Assembly: GCA_016800925.1 (NCBI GenBank)
Contig: JABCPU010000254.1
Span: 34,391 to 98,390, forward strand
Origin: Suillus spraguei
Taxonomy: Eukaryota > Basidiomycota > Agaricomycetes > Boletales > Suillaceae
Direction of reading: 5' to 3'
Length of the DNA stretch: 64,000 nucleotides
Shown: positions 21,740 through 33,955 of the stretch, one piece after another
How the letters are laid out: every line of letters starts with the position of its first letter
Position numbering within the stretch: position 1 is the first letter of the stretch
Translations under genes and position numbers: made by a program
Notes under the pieces: generated by a model
Databases searched by the model: none
What the model saw: the letters and a program-made list of their open reading frames with translations, nothing else
What the model was told of the DNA's origin: nothing

Positions 21740-24700
21740 TAATATTAACCAACGGTTGTAGACAGAGAGAACTTAGATGAGGGGAAGATAAGATATATCT
21801 TAGGATAAACTGTTGATTAAATAGATAGAGGATAGTGGTACTACACTGACAGTATGATTATGATTGGATAGCAGACGCGATAGTCGGAAAGCTAAGACTG
21901 ATCAAGCTAATCCAAAGCTAACCCCAGTTTGATTAGTTCAAGTTGCACGATTAGATCATAACGGCTGTCATCGTGAAAGTCGCTGTCAAGTACCGAGTCT
22001 TCAAGTTGGGAGTAACTTGCTGCTATCATAACGCAGTTAGCTATTCAAGTCGCTATTGCAATGGTGTGCTCACCATCGTATTTACCATTCTCATCGACCA
22101 TTTTCGCTCACCAACAGGTGCACTGTACTACTAGTATTCCCTGTGTAGACCTTTATATAGAACAAAGGAAAGTAGTAAGTACTAGTCAAGTTCGAAATTA
22201 CGAACTAACGGCGCCCGGGTGCCGCCGGTGGCTTGAAACTCCGGAAAAGCTACGTTTATTACCATGATGCAGTCTCGGTGACTTAATTTCTTACTCTACT
22301 CAGGGACTGGGCAACACCCAGTCCGCCCTAAATTTCCAGAGAGATCCTTAAACGGGCGTGGTGAGGTCAGTGTTCTGAAACAATTTTTTTTTCTGTCGTA
22401 TCATTTATATCGGGTTGGTCAGAACGTTCTAGCCTGTGTCACAAACGGAAGAACTACGTGCTTTCTACCTCGGGACTGTACCAGAATATAATGACTAGAC
22501 CAGTGGCAGCTTGCCGCGTACACGTGCAACTGTAACCCCTTCATCTCACACTGATACATTCCAAAATCTTGCATTTCTACTGTCTCCACCTTATCTCCAC
22601 CCTGCTCAATACAAACCCAGAGCACTTGTTAGCATCCCAGCGTTGAACAGAGGCAACACTCATCGTGGAAGCGGCGCCCCACTTAACTTTAATCATAGCT
22701 CTTTGGTAGACTTGGATTCGACGTGTGCTTGTCCACTCTTGCTTCTTTGTATGCCTTCGCAATAATATAGCTGTTCCAGTGTCTCGAACGTTGGTATCAA
22801 AACTCCGGGTGGACAAGGCCAGTTGACATCATCGGCCTTGTTTGAAAAGTCGTGAAGGGGGCTCCCAGGCATTCAATCACCTTTTTGCTCCATGGCATAA
22901 ATGCAGGTTTCACCTTCGTCGCATCAGAAGAATTTAAAAGGTTGTAGAACCTTCAGTGACCAGCAAGCGCTGTGTTGAATTAGACTCCGATATTGCTCAT
23001 TGTGTAAGAACCGCTGTCTCGTCATCGGTACCCAAAGATATTACTAAAAGGAAAATGTTATGAGAATAGGACATGGTTCTCCTGTTAGTTATATTAATAA
23101 AATCGGTACTGGTCAGCTACGACAATGCCCGATATCTTCGAGCCAAGTAGCTGGAAGTGTTTGGCTGCCCGAGCACTATTTAAAAAATCAGCTGTGATTG
23201 CATCCAAGTTTGGATGTAACTTACAGGTGATCGATATCCGTCACTGTTGAAATCAGATACTTTTGATTGCACCCAGGCTCCATTAATGACCTGGGTGTAC
23301 TGCCTAATGTGATATCAATATCAATAACAGCGCAAGGAATTCAATGAAGCGATCGAGCGATCTTGCTGTGAGTGTGAACCGAGGTTGTTGTTCGCACTGG
23401 AGAATTTCCACGCTCAGATGTATGGAGTACACAGCGAGAGTGCTTACGAGTTCGATGGAAAATATTGCGAGATCACGATGAGTGAGGGAATGCCCTCCTC
23501 AGCAAGTCGTGGTATCCAAAGTATATATCGGACATGCTTTTAAACTCAAGTGGGATAAAGCAAGTCTAAGGAGTGGCTCAGCGGGGGAGGCTAACAGAGT
23601 AGCACTCCTTACGCACCGCTTTCAATTGGATGTTGATACCTGGTCTGGCCCCACAGGGTGTTCATTAGAGAGCGGCTCATAATATTATCATGATTATCAA
23701 ACCCGTCGTAGCAGTACTGGGGAGATAGATCCGGCTTGGTGCGTGTGTCGTACTTGAACATCCGCGGTATTTGAAAAATCGATTCTTCGGCTAGACCTCC
23801 CCCTCCAGCGTTCTTTCCAAATTCCTAGTATCGTGACTCCCTTACATACACGACCCTGCCACGAGTTGAGGCGGGGTTATGCACTTGTGTGTAATTGTGA
23901 ATTCATACTCTGACGGTTCAAATTCCCTAGCTAGGAATCAGCTCTCCGTTTAAGTCACGGGATGATCACACGACTACCCTGCTGACTCCGACGAAGGTGT
24001 GTTCTCTAAATCCCATCAATGAACACTCCTTCATGGCCGTGTCTGTGTGGGGAAAATCGTTTTTTTTTTTTTTTTCAAATTGACCTGCGGCAGTTTTGAC
24101 TATCACCCGGAGAACAGATTATTTGATTATCAAATGAACCTCCTCCGGTCGTCAGCCGCCAGTGTCCCTTCTATCACATTCTTCAACACCAAAATTTCCG
24201 CAGTGCTGGAAGTAAAAAGCAGGTAGTTTTGCCGATGTTTTTCACTCTCACTTTAAACATGGCGACACACTGAGATTGAAAGCGTTATACACCGTTTCCG
24301 ATTTCGCACAATCTACATCCCTTCGTTTGCGCGCCATTTCGTTATTAAAGCTCGAAACTCGGGCGCGATTGGGCCCGCTGCCAGATGTCCGCCTATCATG
24401 CCAAGCTGTCAGGAGATTTTTTTTGACACTCGGTGGCGAAGAGCTCACCATATTAATATGAAAAAGGGACTGGTGAGGAGATTCCATTCCCGTTATCAGC
24501 GTATCTGCACTACTTACACATCATTATGAAAAAGTTTATAGCAGGCCTGGTGGGGCTGGCTTATCTTGAGATTGTGAACGATTCAAATTGGGCGATGCAT
24601 CGAGTCCTAAGTGAAACGACACCTGCCAACAAACGTTCAACGCTAAATATGCCAAGATTTTGTGTCGACATTTAAATTTGAATGTCCGCTCGGGATGGAC

Positions 24701-26114
24701 CGATAACTGTATAGTTGACTCGAAACCACTGATCAACGACCACCTGTAGCGAATACTCACGATCAAGAAGAGAATCTATCCCCAAGATCCTTTCTTTGGA
24801 ATACAATTATGTGAGTGGATATCAGCTCGAAACTCGTTTTTTTTTCGAACAGGCCTGCTTGGAAGGAATCTTGATGTTACTGCCGCGATCTGAGACCATC
24901 GACGCCTCTGACTTCGGTCAAAATGTACCAGTATATGGCTCACCTCCCAAAAGACTCCACACGACAATCACCCTGTAGCAGTTCTCCGCCGGCACGGTAC
25001 CTTGTACTAACTCGGGCACGAGAGAGATTATTAACGGCGACTTACTACCAATCAACGCTCTTCCTCGTCCACCTGTCTAACCTCGCTCGCTCGACGAAGA
25101 AAGTTACTTTCCATAAATCGCCAGCTTATCAGAAAAGAACATCCGGACAGTATCTTTTTCGTCTCGCTCGATAAGGAGTATTACTTTCCGCTTGCTATTG
25201 TCTTGCCGAAAATATCATGCGGACAGTATTTCTCTTTGTCTTTATCACCCGGTTTTCGTCATTAGCGCTCGCTCATACGTACCCACCGTTGAACAGGTTA
25301 TTAGTGAATATCTATATTATTCTGTGACTCAGACAAAAGAACTGGGTTTTTAAATGCAACCCCTGAGTAAACATTTTCCCTTGAGAAATATTTGCCATGA
25401 GCTACTTTCTTCTTACGTGTCATCGCTGACTTTTTCATTTTCATGTCGTCGGGACGCCCTTGAACGTTTCTTGCATTTGTTATATTCATACCCCAAAGGC
25501 TTGAGAGACCTGCTTAAACCCATGCTTCGCTTAATCACATGTCAGGCCTTCAGGCCTCAGGAGTCGGAAGATTTGATGCTCAGCGCTACAAGAACGGCCG
25601 GTACAAAGGAATTGGTTGTTCGTTATCGCACGCCTGACTTACGTGTACGTTTGTTGAATCACGAGTCTGGTCTTGGCTCAGTGAACCGCTGAGAGCATCG
25701 TGGGATCTGCTCTCACATAGGTATTGTCTGAACGTTGAACCGGTAAAGCGTAAAGCCAATTAGATGGTTAATATCATTATCATCGGGGCCGTGCTGGGTC
25801 CGACTTTGTGAGTGAATGATAGTGCCAACAGTTAAATATTGGTGACTGGGAACTGGATAGTTAACGTTGACGCTGAGATCCGATGCCTAACCGCATGGTC
25901 CCACCGTAAGGATCACGAGGTATACGTACCTTCTGTACTTTGCTATAAATGAAGATGCCCTGAACATCTGTCGTTTTATGTAATGATTTGTAGAAGCGGT
26001 ACACGTGTTCCTCGCAACAAAGCCAAGTCAATTTACGGGTTATGTATGCCACCTTTACGTTCCGAGTGTCCCGAGTATTAAAAGACATGAGTTCGGCGTT
26101 AAACGCGCACTTCA
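21740..26114. other. 4.4-kb region with no recognised gene
   Basis: No ORF over ~112 codons and none with a recognisable domain on either strand. Visible features: a run of T near 24060-24075 and a diverged ~85-bp direct duplication around 25095-25245 (AAGTTACTTTCC / TATTACTTTCCG and CGGACAGTAT twice). Probably intergenic DNA or very old transposon remains. Confidence 0.5.
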
Positions 26115-28280
26115 ATGTTCCCCTTCAGAATTTTTCGCAGATCACTGCGAATCTATGTATTTTTCATCGTCTTTGTTTTTACTTTTGTAATATTCACCCT
26201 TGCGCCAACCGAATCAACTTCTGTTTACTTTCATCATCTAGTACACCGGTCTGCACCCGCACCAGATTTCAACCCATGGCTTCTAGACTCAAATTCACTC
26301 TACCCCGATCCACAATCTAAACGCCCCTCCCACACTTTCCGTCCAGATGGTCTACTTGAAGTTACTCCAGGTGGTAGACACCCCATCCTCGATCTCATCG
26401 AACACGCAGAAAGGGAATGGAACGCAAAGCTCACACACGCCAGCAAAACACTACCCGAGGCGGTCCGTGAGTACCACCGTAGATACTCAAGAGCACCTCC
26501 ACCAGGTTTCGATAAATGGTACGTTCTTGTCCTCCCTTCAATTCCTCGTCTAAAGCACAACAGGTGGGCCTACGTCAAAAAACACAACGTTCAGCTCCCA
26601 GATGAATACGACCAGATCAACATCGATCTCGCCCCTTTCTGGGGCATAAACCCAACACGTCTCCAAGCCATCCAACTTGCTCACGAAGGCTACGAACACA
26701 GTTACACCCTCGTTAAATCCACCCCCTCAGGCCCTCTCCACATCGGAAATGAGACACTGCCTGCAGACGAACACACTCGCGAGAGTTTATTGGTAGCCGC
26801 AAACCAGCTGCTGGAGTTGATGGAGGATGTCCAAGACGAGTTGCCGTTGTTTAGAGCTGTCTTTAGCCCTCATGATAGCCCAAATGTGTTCATCACCCAT
26901 GAGATGAGGACAAGATTTGTTGAGGCTGGGAACAGAGGCGAACGTACGTCCTTCCCACTATGCCCATGCTTACCTTCTCACCCACTCAAACAGCAATCGA
27001 CCCGCAGTTCCAAGACCCACCTCCATACGCTCGCGGCTGGATGCATGCCTGCCCCCTGAACAGCATCGCACACAACCCACCCCCCTCCCCACCCCCACAG
27101 ACCCCCATACCAAAAACTTTCATCCATGACCACATCCTCTCCATGGACCCCTGCGCACACCCTTCTCACTTCGCCCAACACGGCCAGTTCCTGAGCCACG
27201 GGCCAGGACCAGTCGCACACCCCTTCCCAATCCCACAGTTCAGCTATTGTACCAGTCCATTGCATACTGATATCAGGGTGCCGATTATGTTGAGTTGGGT
27301 AGAGGATGTCGATGGTGGTATGGAGGGGGAACTGGAGGAAGCGTGGATGAGGAAAGAGGACGAGAGGTTACTTTGGAGAGGGCTGAATACGGGAATTCAT
27401 CATGGGAAGGAGAAGGCTTGGAAGGAAGCGCAGAGGGGGCGGTTAATGGATCTCGTTTCTTCTTCTATTTCTTCTCACCATGAGAAGCGCTCGAACGCGC
27501 GCCCAAAAACTGTGGATGTCCTCCTGACCGACCCTTTGTCTCCTGATGGCTTTAAAACACAGGCCTTGAAAAAATCCATTCTGAACGCTGCGATGATGGA
27601 TATAGCGTTCGCTGGGAAACCGAGCCAATGTGAGCAGGATATTTGTAAGGAGTTGGAGGAAAGGTGGGAGTGGAGAAGAAGGATGGGCGCAAGGGAAGCA
27701 GGGAGATATAAATATGTTCTTGATGTGAGTGGGCGATTTCCTTTTCCTTTGAGATTTCATTTGCGTGTGTTTTAATAATTCGTTAATCGGCAGGTGGATG
27801 GAAATGGCTGGTCAAGTCGGTTTAAGAGGCTTTTGACGAGTAATTCAGTTGTTTTCAAATCTACATTGTATCCTGAATGGTGTGTTTTCTTTTTCCCTTT
27901 TGTGATCATTTCTCTCAATGTTTTCTTTGCCCTTCTTACCACCCCCAAAAGGTTCTCCCACCGCCTCGCTCCCTGGGTGCACTACATCCCCATCCAAATC
28001 GACTACTCTGACCTCTACGACACGCTTCTTTTCTTCCGTGGCGATCCAAGTGGGCACGGTGCACATGAAGATCTTGCAAAGAAGATTGCGAGGAGGGCAA
28101 GGGAGTGGAGTTTAGGGTTTTGGAGAAAGGAAGATATGATTGCTTATTTGTATAGGTGAGCCATGCGCGATGGGCGGAACGACACACGCGATGCTGACTT
28201 GTTTTTATTCCCTCAGGTTATTCCTCGAATATGCGAGAGTCATGGATGAGAATCGGGATACGCTTAATTTCGAGTTGTAG
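26115..28280 (+). CDS. GT90 (CAP10-family) glycosyltransferase
   Basis: A type II membrane glycosyltransferase of family GT90, related to Cryptococcus Cap10-like xylosyl/hexosyl transferases, expected in the Golgi. The N-terminus has a basic cytoplasmic tail (MFPFRIFRRSLR) and one helix (IYVFFIVFVFTFVIFTL). The lumenal stem and domain follow: LLEVTPGGRHPILDLIEHAE, YSRAPPPGFDKWWAYVKKHN, VQLPDEYDQINIDLAPFWGI, PQFSYCTSPLHTDI, and the C-terminal CAP10 motifs YKYVLDVDGNGWSSRFKRLL, SNSVVFKSTLYPEW, WVHYIPIQIDYSDLY. Five introns: 26519-26563, 26944-26993, 27725-27793, 27880-27951 and 28156-28216, all GT-AG and all keeping frame. Stop TAG at 28278-28280. Complete and apparently functional; donor and acceptor sugars unknown. 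Confidence 0.93.
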
Positions 28281-29388
28281 GATTTGTATTTAAATTTGGG
28301 TTAAAGTGAGATTCGCGTCCTTTTTTTTTACTTCCAGATAGGTTAACAGATCATTGCAGAGATGGAACGGATATACCTTTGCGCGTCTCAAATAACAAAC
28401 ACGACATGTCACGCTACACACGCTTATACCTTGCATACCACGCATGTTGTCATGATCATGATTTCCTGCACGGCACACACGCTCCTTACTATACCAAGCT
28501 CGCGATGACTCAATGGACCCGGTATCGGTCGACAATCTACTCTATTCTACGCGCCACATGTGCCCTCAGGCTGCGCGTTTATTCACTGTACGCATATTTA
28601 TACCTGTTTATTGGGACGTGCATGTTTCGGATACCAATTGTACATCTGATGATCAAGAACCGAATGTCTGGTTGTCTAGCTGGAACTTTCAACGAGTTTG
28701 AATTGGTAAGATGGGACGCACTGCGCGGATATCGACTGGGAACTTAGCGATTGGGGTAATGAGTGTGCTCGTGATCCATGACGCTCTGCTTACTCGGACA
28801 TGGGCTGTCAGTGTAGCTCCCCTGGGAAACAGGCTCACTGCACTCATTCGTCTTGTGCCAGACGCATAGTTGACGTTAAGCATGCATCCTACTTGGACAT
28901 GAGTTGTCAGTGTAGCTTCTTTGGGAACGGGCTCATACAATACCGACTCAGCATGTATCCATCCACTTCTAGTACTATCGTGGAGCCGAACGATTATGCC
29001 ATCCATTCTTAATTCCTGCGATGGTTAGTCCAGCAGGTTTTCAGGACATAAAAAGTAGGCCTAGTACGCACACCACCCTAGAACCTCTCTGCCGGATCCC
29101 ATACTAGTATCACTTCATACAACTGATGCGTTCCGTCTTGCTCGCCGTTGTAACGTTTGTAATCCGCGCGATGCCACTGATTGCTGTCCTGGCTTGAGTT
29201 GTCGCTTTATAACACGGTGAGCTATTAGTATCAGTACATAGTCTGCGTCGCATTAACCTATTGACCGGACCTTTGCGTCTTGTGATAGTTCAATCCCCCT
29301 GAATCTTCATGGAGATGCCGCTAGTCCCGGAGGAGATTTCGCACGTCGTGCTAGTGGGTGAGTCATGGTTCTGCTTAGTGCGAGTGTT
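28281..29388. other. Intergenic, no gene seen
   Basis: Contains two related ~75-bp segments (about 28795-28850 and 28895-28945: ACTTGGACATG-GCTGTCAGTGTAGC and TTGGGAA-CAGGCTCA), a diverged direct repeat. No coding signal. Confidence 0.45.
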
Positions 29389-29668
29389 GGCACATCAGGA
29401 AATTCACACATTCCTTAACATGCTTAATCAGCTTAACTCACTTATCTCAAAACTTGTTTGCTCTCTCTCACATCATTCACCTGGCATATCTTATATTTTT
29501 TGAGTGCGAAATACAATAAAACATGTATATTAATATATCTCAACTTTTTTTTTCTGAATTCATTCACATTGAAATTTTGGACAAGTAGATTCAATTTCAC
29601 CAAGGCAGTTAAGTGTAAATAAGTCTGCATAAGGGCACATCAAGGAATGTGTGAATTTCCTGATGCAC
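29389..29668. mobile_element. MITE-like hairpin element
   Basis: About 280 bp with inverted ends: CATCAGGAAATTCACACATT at 29393-29412 and its reverse complement at the right end (29640-29665). The interior is AT-rich and non-coding. Size and structure fit a miniature inverted-repeat element; no clear target duplication was found. Confidence 0.55.
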
Positions 29669-30029
29669 CGTTATTAATGACACATGGTTTCTTGGCTGAC
29701 TGCTAAGTGCTTAGAGGAAAGGATTACAGTTGATTTAGTATATATGATAGAGAATCCTGACCTATAGTACGTGCAATGGTATAAAATCAGGTACTGTATT
29801 GTGCGGGGTACACGGTGCTTATATCCTAAATTGTATGTACTCGGAATGCATTAGACGAAATCAGTAGCGCTCAAGTACAGTAACCGCTGTATGTAAATGT
29901 AGCGCGAGGCGGCTGCAGCACGAGGCAACATGTAATCAGGCTTGCCATGGAATCAGTGATAATGAACATAAAACAAGCTACGCACCAAATGGAGCTATGC
30001 GGACGCGGCAAGGACATGGAAGGACATCA

Positions 30030-30195
30030 GTACATGGAATGTGGTGCAGCGGTCGGTATGGTGTGCAGTAAGCATGGGATGCCGCCAGCAATGCTAAAGG
30101 AGTAAGACGGCCTTTGGACTGGTGGAGATTCCTATAGACGTGAGACGTGCACCAAAAGATAGGGTTTTAAGGCCAGCGCCAATATGTTCGTTACA
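30030..30195 (-). repeat. Second copy of the repeat at 1-175
   Basis: Same order and near-identical sequence to the window start (for example AGTAAGACGGCCTTTGGACT and GTGGAGATTCCTATAGA), ending at GTTACA. See the entry at 1-175 for interpretation. Confidence 0.6.
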
Positions 30196-30539
30196 GCAGG
30201 TTTCCTTACTGTTTCTTTGCACCACTCGCACTTTACCGCTACCACTAACATTATTGCTCATCATCACTTGCTCGACGCTACATTTTCAAGCATTGTTTCA
30301 GCCACAGTAGTACTGCTACATATGACACTAGTTCCAGCAGCATCTTCACTAGCTGCAGCAGCTTACCGCTGACTACGATGCTATATTTGCTCACTGGTTT
30401 GACTAGGATTGGACTATACTAACAGGCATCCCCCTTTAGAGTTGAATGTTCTTGCCTAGCAAGTGAAGCAGACTAGACAGAGCGCAAGACTCACATACTA
30501 ACTTAAGAGGTAGTTTATCTACAGCCCAGGTTAGGTTGT

Positions 30540-31820
30540 ATCTTTACATCAGGCACCTGGGTGAAGGCAAACATCATCTTTGAATAAGTCCACCTCAGCA
30601 GCAGGAACAAGATAAGAAGATTGAAAACAATGCTTGTCAGCATGACCAGAACCATCAACATGTTTCAGCAAGTTGTTGCCGTCGAAGGCATCAAGTCAAG
30701 CAGGATAGAGAGGGGGCTCATCAGGTTGCTATCATGCACAGCATGGTAAGTGGCCTTGCAACAAATTTAAGCTGCTTACCTTGTAGTTGCATGCTGGGCA
30801 TGCGTGGAGCATATGCCAGTGTGGCATGTCTCGACCCAGTGACTGATCAGTGAGAGTTTTCACCTCGCACACAATGGCAAGATAGGTGTCAAATGCAGCA
30901 GCAAACTGGTCATGTAAGAACTGAAAATAAGTGCACTATTCAAAGTTAGTAAGCAACTGTTGTAATAGACACTGGAGACCTACATTGTGAAGTGCACATA
31001 GCACCTTCACCATTCCCTGCACACTGAATGATGGCTTTCTCTGGTGTATTTGGTGATAAAGCTCTAGACAATCCAGAGAGATAGCAAGTGTGGGCTGAAG
31101 AGGTGAGCAGCCAAGGTAGCCGATCTTCAAGAGTGAGACATTGGCGAGTTCATTGAGGGCTTGATCAACAGATCATTCAACTACATTGGCTGTAGATACA
31201 ATAAGTAACAATTGACTTGTTGGAGGGGAACTCACTGATGTCAACCATGGTGACATGAAAAGAAGCTGTGGGTGCTTGAGCAGACGGTAAACAAGGCTTC
31301 TGCTTCCACAGCAAGACTGCCTGGGCGAGTGATGGCATTTGATCATGCCATGCAGCATACATGGCATTGTTGCGCATGAGGCGATTGCGCAGTGCACGTC
31401 AATGATGGCGTCTACCTTGAATGCTACAAAGAATCAGTTGAGTCAAAAAATCAGAAAATATCAAAGCAAGAAACATACCACCTGAATACTTGCGTTCATG
31501 CAGCACTAACTGCGTGTCGATCATGACCAGTGAGTGGAGGGTGCATCTCACTACCCTCATCCTCTTCTGTGGAGTCCTCACTATCAACTGCATTGCCATC
31601 CGTAGTCACAGCTGCACCAATGACATCACCAAAGTCCGCAAAGTCACTGACATCATTTGAGTAATTATTGGTGTAAATAGCGGCCTCAGCAAGGAGTTGT
31701 TGTGTGGCAGCACTGAGCTCTAGCTTTCTATGATGAGTGTTCAAGAAATATGAAATATACAGACGACGTACCTTGGTGACTCTCCAAGTTTTCCCTTTCA
31801 AGTGCAAGTTGATCTGCATG
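30540..31820 (-). pseudogene. KDZ transposase N-terminal relic (CxC1-type)
   Basis: Minus-strand pieces of a KDZ transposase. From upstream: an acidic leader (31819-31496), a piece 31377-31177 with YAAWHDQMPSL, then YLGCSPLQPTLAISLDCLEL, ELYHQIHQRKPSFSVQGMVK and VLCALHN (31130-30990), the typical KDZ entry segment. It continues QFLHDQFAAAFDTYLAIV and the Cys cluster HACPACNYK before a donor near 30780. A further fragment reads LDAFDGNNLLKHVDGSGHAD, matching the family CDGNNSLKRV motif, and SYLVPAAEVDLFKDD. Frames are broken and the DDE part is absent. It is distinct from the CxC5-type KDZ relic at 9230-10190. Confidence 0.65.
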
Positions 31821-32042
31821 GATCTTGCTGAGGTTGGCTCTCAATGTTCAGGCTGTGCCCATATCTGTGATGACTGTTTCGTGAACAGATCCAAAGGTAA
31901 AATTAAATTTGCATTTGTGGTGAGACATGGTGGAAGAGATGATAAGGTATGGGAACAACAACGCACCACAAGCACGAGGTCATGAGAAGTTGGAGAGCAG
32001 TCAACATACTACTCACTAGCACACGTGCACGTGCATGCATTA

Positions 32043-32377
32043 TAGTAAATATCTAGTAAAAATAGGTCGTAAAGATGGCGAACGGCAAAGGAAACAACGA
32101 GCTCACCACAACAGACAACTTGCACAACAATCAAGAATGAGAACGACATTCCAAAGCCATCCATTCACAAGACCTCCCACAGCGTAATCATGCATGATGG
32201 TGAGGTTGAAGGTAGTGGATGTGTGTACTATAGTGAGAAATTGATAAAGATGGCGAATGGCAAGGGAAACAAGGAGCTCACCACAACAGACGACCCGCAC
32301 AACAATCAAGAATGAAAGCAACATTCTGAAGCCATCCATTTGCAAGACTTCCCACAGTGCAGTGATCATGCATGATG
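32043..32377. repeat. Minisatellite, left part (about 180-bp units)
   Basis: Two units containing ATGGCGAA-GGCAA-GGAAACAA, GAGCTCACCACAACAGAC and AAGCCATCCATT. The array is interrupted by the Gypsy element and resumes at 40020-40490. Confidence 0.75.
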
Positions 32378-32852
32378 TGTTACAATCGTACGTGCCCCTA
32401 TTCATTGTCTACTTCATTTACCTTCTATATTACGTAACATGACTCTGACTCATATGCGCAACGCATCTGTACTATAGTTGCCTTCCTCCTTTGGATAACG
32501 CACTTACGTTCTCACGCCTCTCTTGGTCTGTGCGCACATATTGGCCTATTTAAGCACAGTGTACTTGTAGTAGATTCCCTACTTTAATCTTACTGGGTTT
32601 TACCTGGAATCTTCCTCGCTTAGGTCTCCAACCTAAGTCGTCTTGAATCGTCTCTAAGTCTAAGCACTCCTTAGCCTTAGTCTCTATTCTCGCGGATACC
32701 TCTTAGACTTGTCTTTGAGGCTGAACCCTTGATCGTACTCGGAACACGTTCCTTGTACTTTCACCTTGTTCTCTTTTGAACATTGTAAGAACTCCCAGCA
32801 GACCGCCTGTGTCTTTTCACTGTCGCTGGTGACGCCACCCCAGTTCGTAACA
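32378..32852 (+). repeat. 5' LTR
   Basis: Begins TGTTACAATCG and ends TTCGTAACA. A TATA-like TATTTAAG lies at 32547-32554, and the probable RNA start ACTTTAATCTT at 32581-32591, 34 bases downstream. Same length as the 3' LTR; the only difference I see is G versus T near base 30. Confidence 0.95.
32547..32591 (+). promoter_or_regulatory. LTR core promoter and probable transcription start
   Basis: TATTTAAG at 32547-32554 with the inferred start at 32581, a normal TATA-to-start distance. The start is inferred because the first 11 bases from 32581 are exactly complementary to the primer-binding site. Confidence 0.6.
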
Positions 32853-32853
32853 A

Positions 32854-32864
32854 AAGATTAAAGT
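32854..32864 (+). other. Primer-binding site, probable self-priming
   Basis: AAGATTAAAGT, one base after the 5' LTR, is the exact reverse complement of ACTTTAATCTT (32581-32591) and the match stops at 11 bases on both sides. Tf1 of fission yeast primes reverse transcription with the first 11 nt of its own RNA folded back on such a site. I see no obvious 3' tRNA complement here, though that was not searched. Confidence 0.65.
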
Positions 32865-33050
32865 CTATTCCGATTGTCGACTATCCAGTCTTCGACTCTG
32901 AACCCTGATCGCCCGGATTAGCAGACTAGCGTACGCGTACGCTGAGCAGATTGTCAAGAGAAGCCCTCTGACAGAAGAAAGCCCTAACGGACAGCAAGAC
33001 AGCGCGTGTAGGCACCGAGAAAGTATAACTCATCAGAAGAATCATCAACC

Positions 33051-33701
33051 ATGTCGACCAAAGAATTCGAATACAAGATCGGCCAACCGATTGGTTTTGA
33101 TGGAGATCGTGATAACTCTCGCGAGTTTATCCAGTCGTGCAATCTGCACTTTGACATCAACGAAAAGCTTTACACCACCGACAAACAGAAGATCATCTAC
33201 ATAACATCCTTCATGACCGAGAAGAATGCCAAGTCTTGGAAGGAACAATTCCTTGAACACGCCCAATCTACCGACACTTCGGGACAAAAAGTTGGTTATG
33301 GGACGATGGTGGATTTTATGAAGAGCTTCAAAGAAGCATTCGAACCAGTGGATACCAGGATGACCGCACTTACACGTCTTAGAGATCTCAAACAAGGAAC
33401 TGGAGATCTTCACACCTACGTCGCTGACTTTGAGGCACTTGCAGCCAAGGCTCATATCACCGATAACGCGACAAAGATCCAGTTCTTCCAAGACGGTCTT
33501 AATTGGGGTATCCTCACGAAGCTTTTCAATACGGGAGATGTCTCCGAGATATTCAGAGATGTTGTGTTGCAATGCGTTGCTATTGACAACGCCCATCATC
33601 GGCTTAACGCCATGAGGACACGTCATGTTCCACAACAAAGAAGAAGAACTATGGGAATGCACGGTATATTCCGAACCGTGATTCCAACGCAATGGTCGTA
33701 G
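33051..33701 (+). CDS. Gag (capsid region) of the Gypsy element
   Basis: 216 codons from ATG at 33051. Fits the retrotransposon Gag fold that assembles the virus-like particle: IGFDGDRDNSREFIQSCNLH, TDKQKIIYITSFMTEKNAKS followed by W, FMKSFKEAFE, LTRLRDLKQGTGDLHTYVAD and FQDGLNWGI. The frame ends at 33701, but the natural continuation (NYGNARYIPNRDSNAMVVDR leading to a zinc knuckle) lies one base back, around 33645-33655 in a run of AAG repeats. So either a one-base indel or a -1 shift separates capsid and nucleocapsid. Upstream is a ~185-base leader after the primer site. Confidence 0.85.
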   Translation: MSTKEFEYKIGQPIGFDGDRDNSREFIQSCNLHFDINEKLYTTDKQKIIYITSFMTEKNAKSWKEQFLEHAQSTDTSGQKVGYGTMVDFMKSFKEAFEPVDTRMTALTRLRDLKQGTGDLHTYVADFEALAAKAHITDNATKIQFFQDGLNWGILTKLFNTGDVSEIFRDVVLQCVAIDNAHHRLNAMRTRHVPQQRRRTMGMHGIFRTVIPTQWS

Positions 33702-33955
33702 ATCGAATCTCCGACATGGAAAGATCCGAATGCATGAAGAAAGGGCAATGCTTCGGATGCAGAAAGACAGGACACCGCATCCATAATTGTCCTGATAGAA
33801 AGAAGAAGACCCGCTCCGACAAACCGAAGTCAAAGGGGAAGAAGAAGATGAAGAGACTGTACGACGGGTTGTGCAGGATTTTTGATGTGGAGAAACAAAG
33901 ACTCGACGTATGTTTCTCCCAATGTAATACTAAGACTTGTATGCGCTGTAGGTGA
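33692..33955 (+). CDS. Gag nucleocapsid (zinc-knuckle) segment
   Basis: A different frame from capsid. Carries one CX2CX4HX4C knuckle (CFGCRKTGHRIHNC, about 33751-33792) and a basic tail (DRKKKTRSDKPKSKGKKK), the RNA-binding nucleocapsid signature. Ends at 33955, where the protease frame has already begun. The true start is the join with capsid and not the ATG at 33692. Confidence 0.8.
   Translation: MVVDRISDMERSECMKKGQCFGCRKTGHRIHNCPDRKKKTRSDKPKSKGKKKMKRLYDGLCRIFDVEKQRLDVCFSQCNTKTCMRCR

Noticed and set aside
25354..25692. 112-codon plus-strand ORF as a host gene
   Set aside because: No domain, signal or intron evidence, and composition is similar to surrounding non-coding DNA.
27443..27760. 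Minus-strand ORF of 105 codons inside the GT90 gene
   Set aside because: It is a shadow frame of a well supported, intron-consistent GT90 exon on the other strand and has no domain.
32865..33050. tRNA-type primer-binding site in the Gypsy leader
   Set aside because: No TGG-starting sequence lies directly after the LTR, and the exact 11-nt self-complement explains priming better.
33045..33833. 262-codon minus-strand ORF opposite gag
   Set aside because: Antisense shadow of the Gag coding sequence; no recognisable domain.
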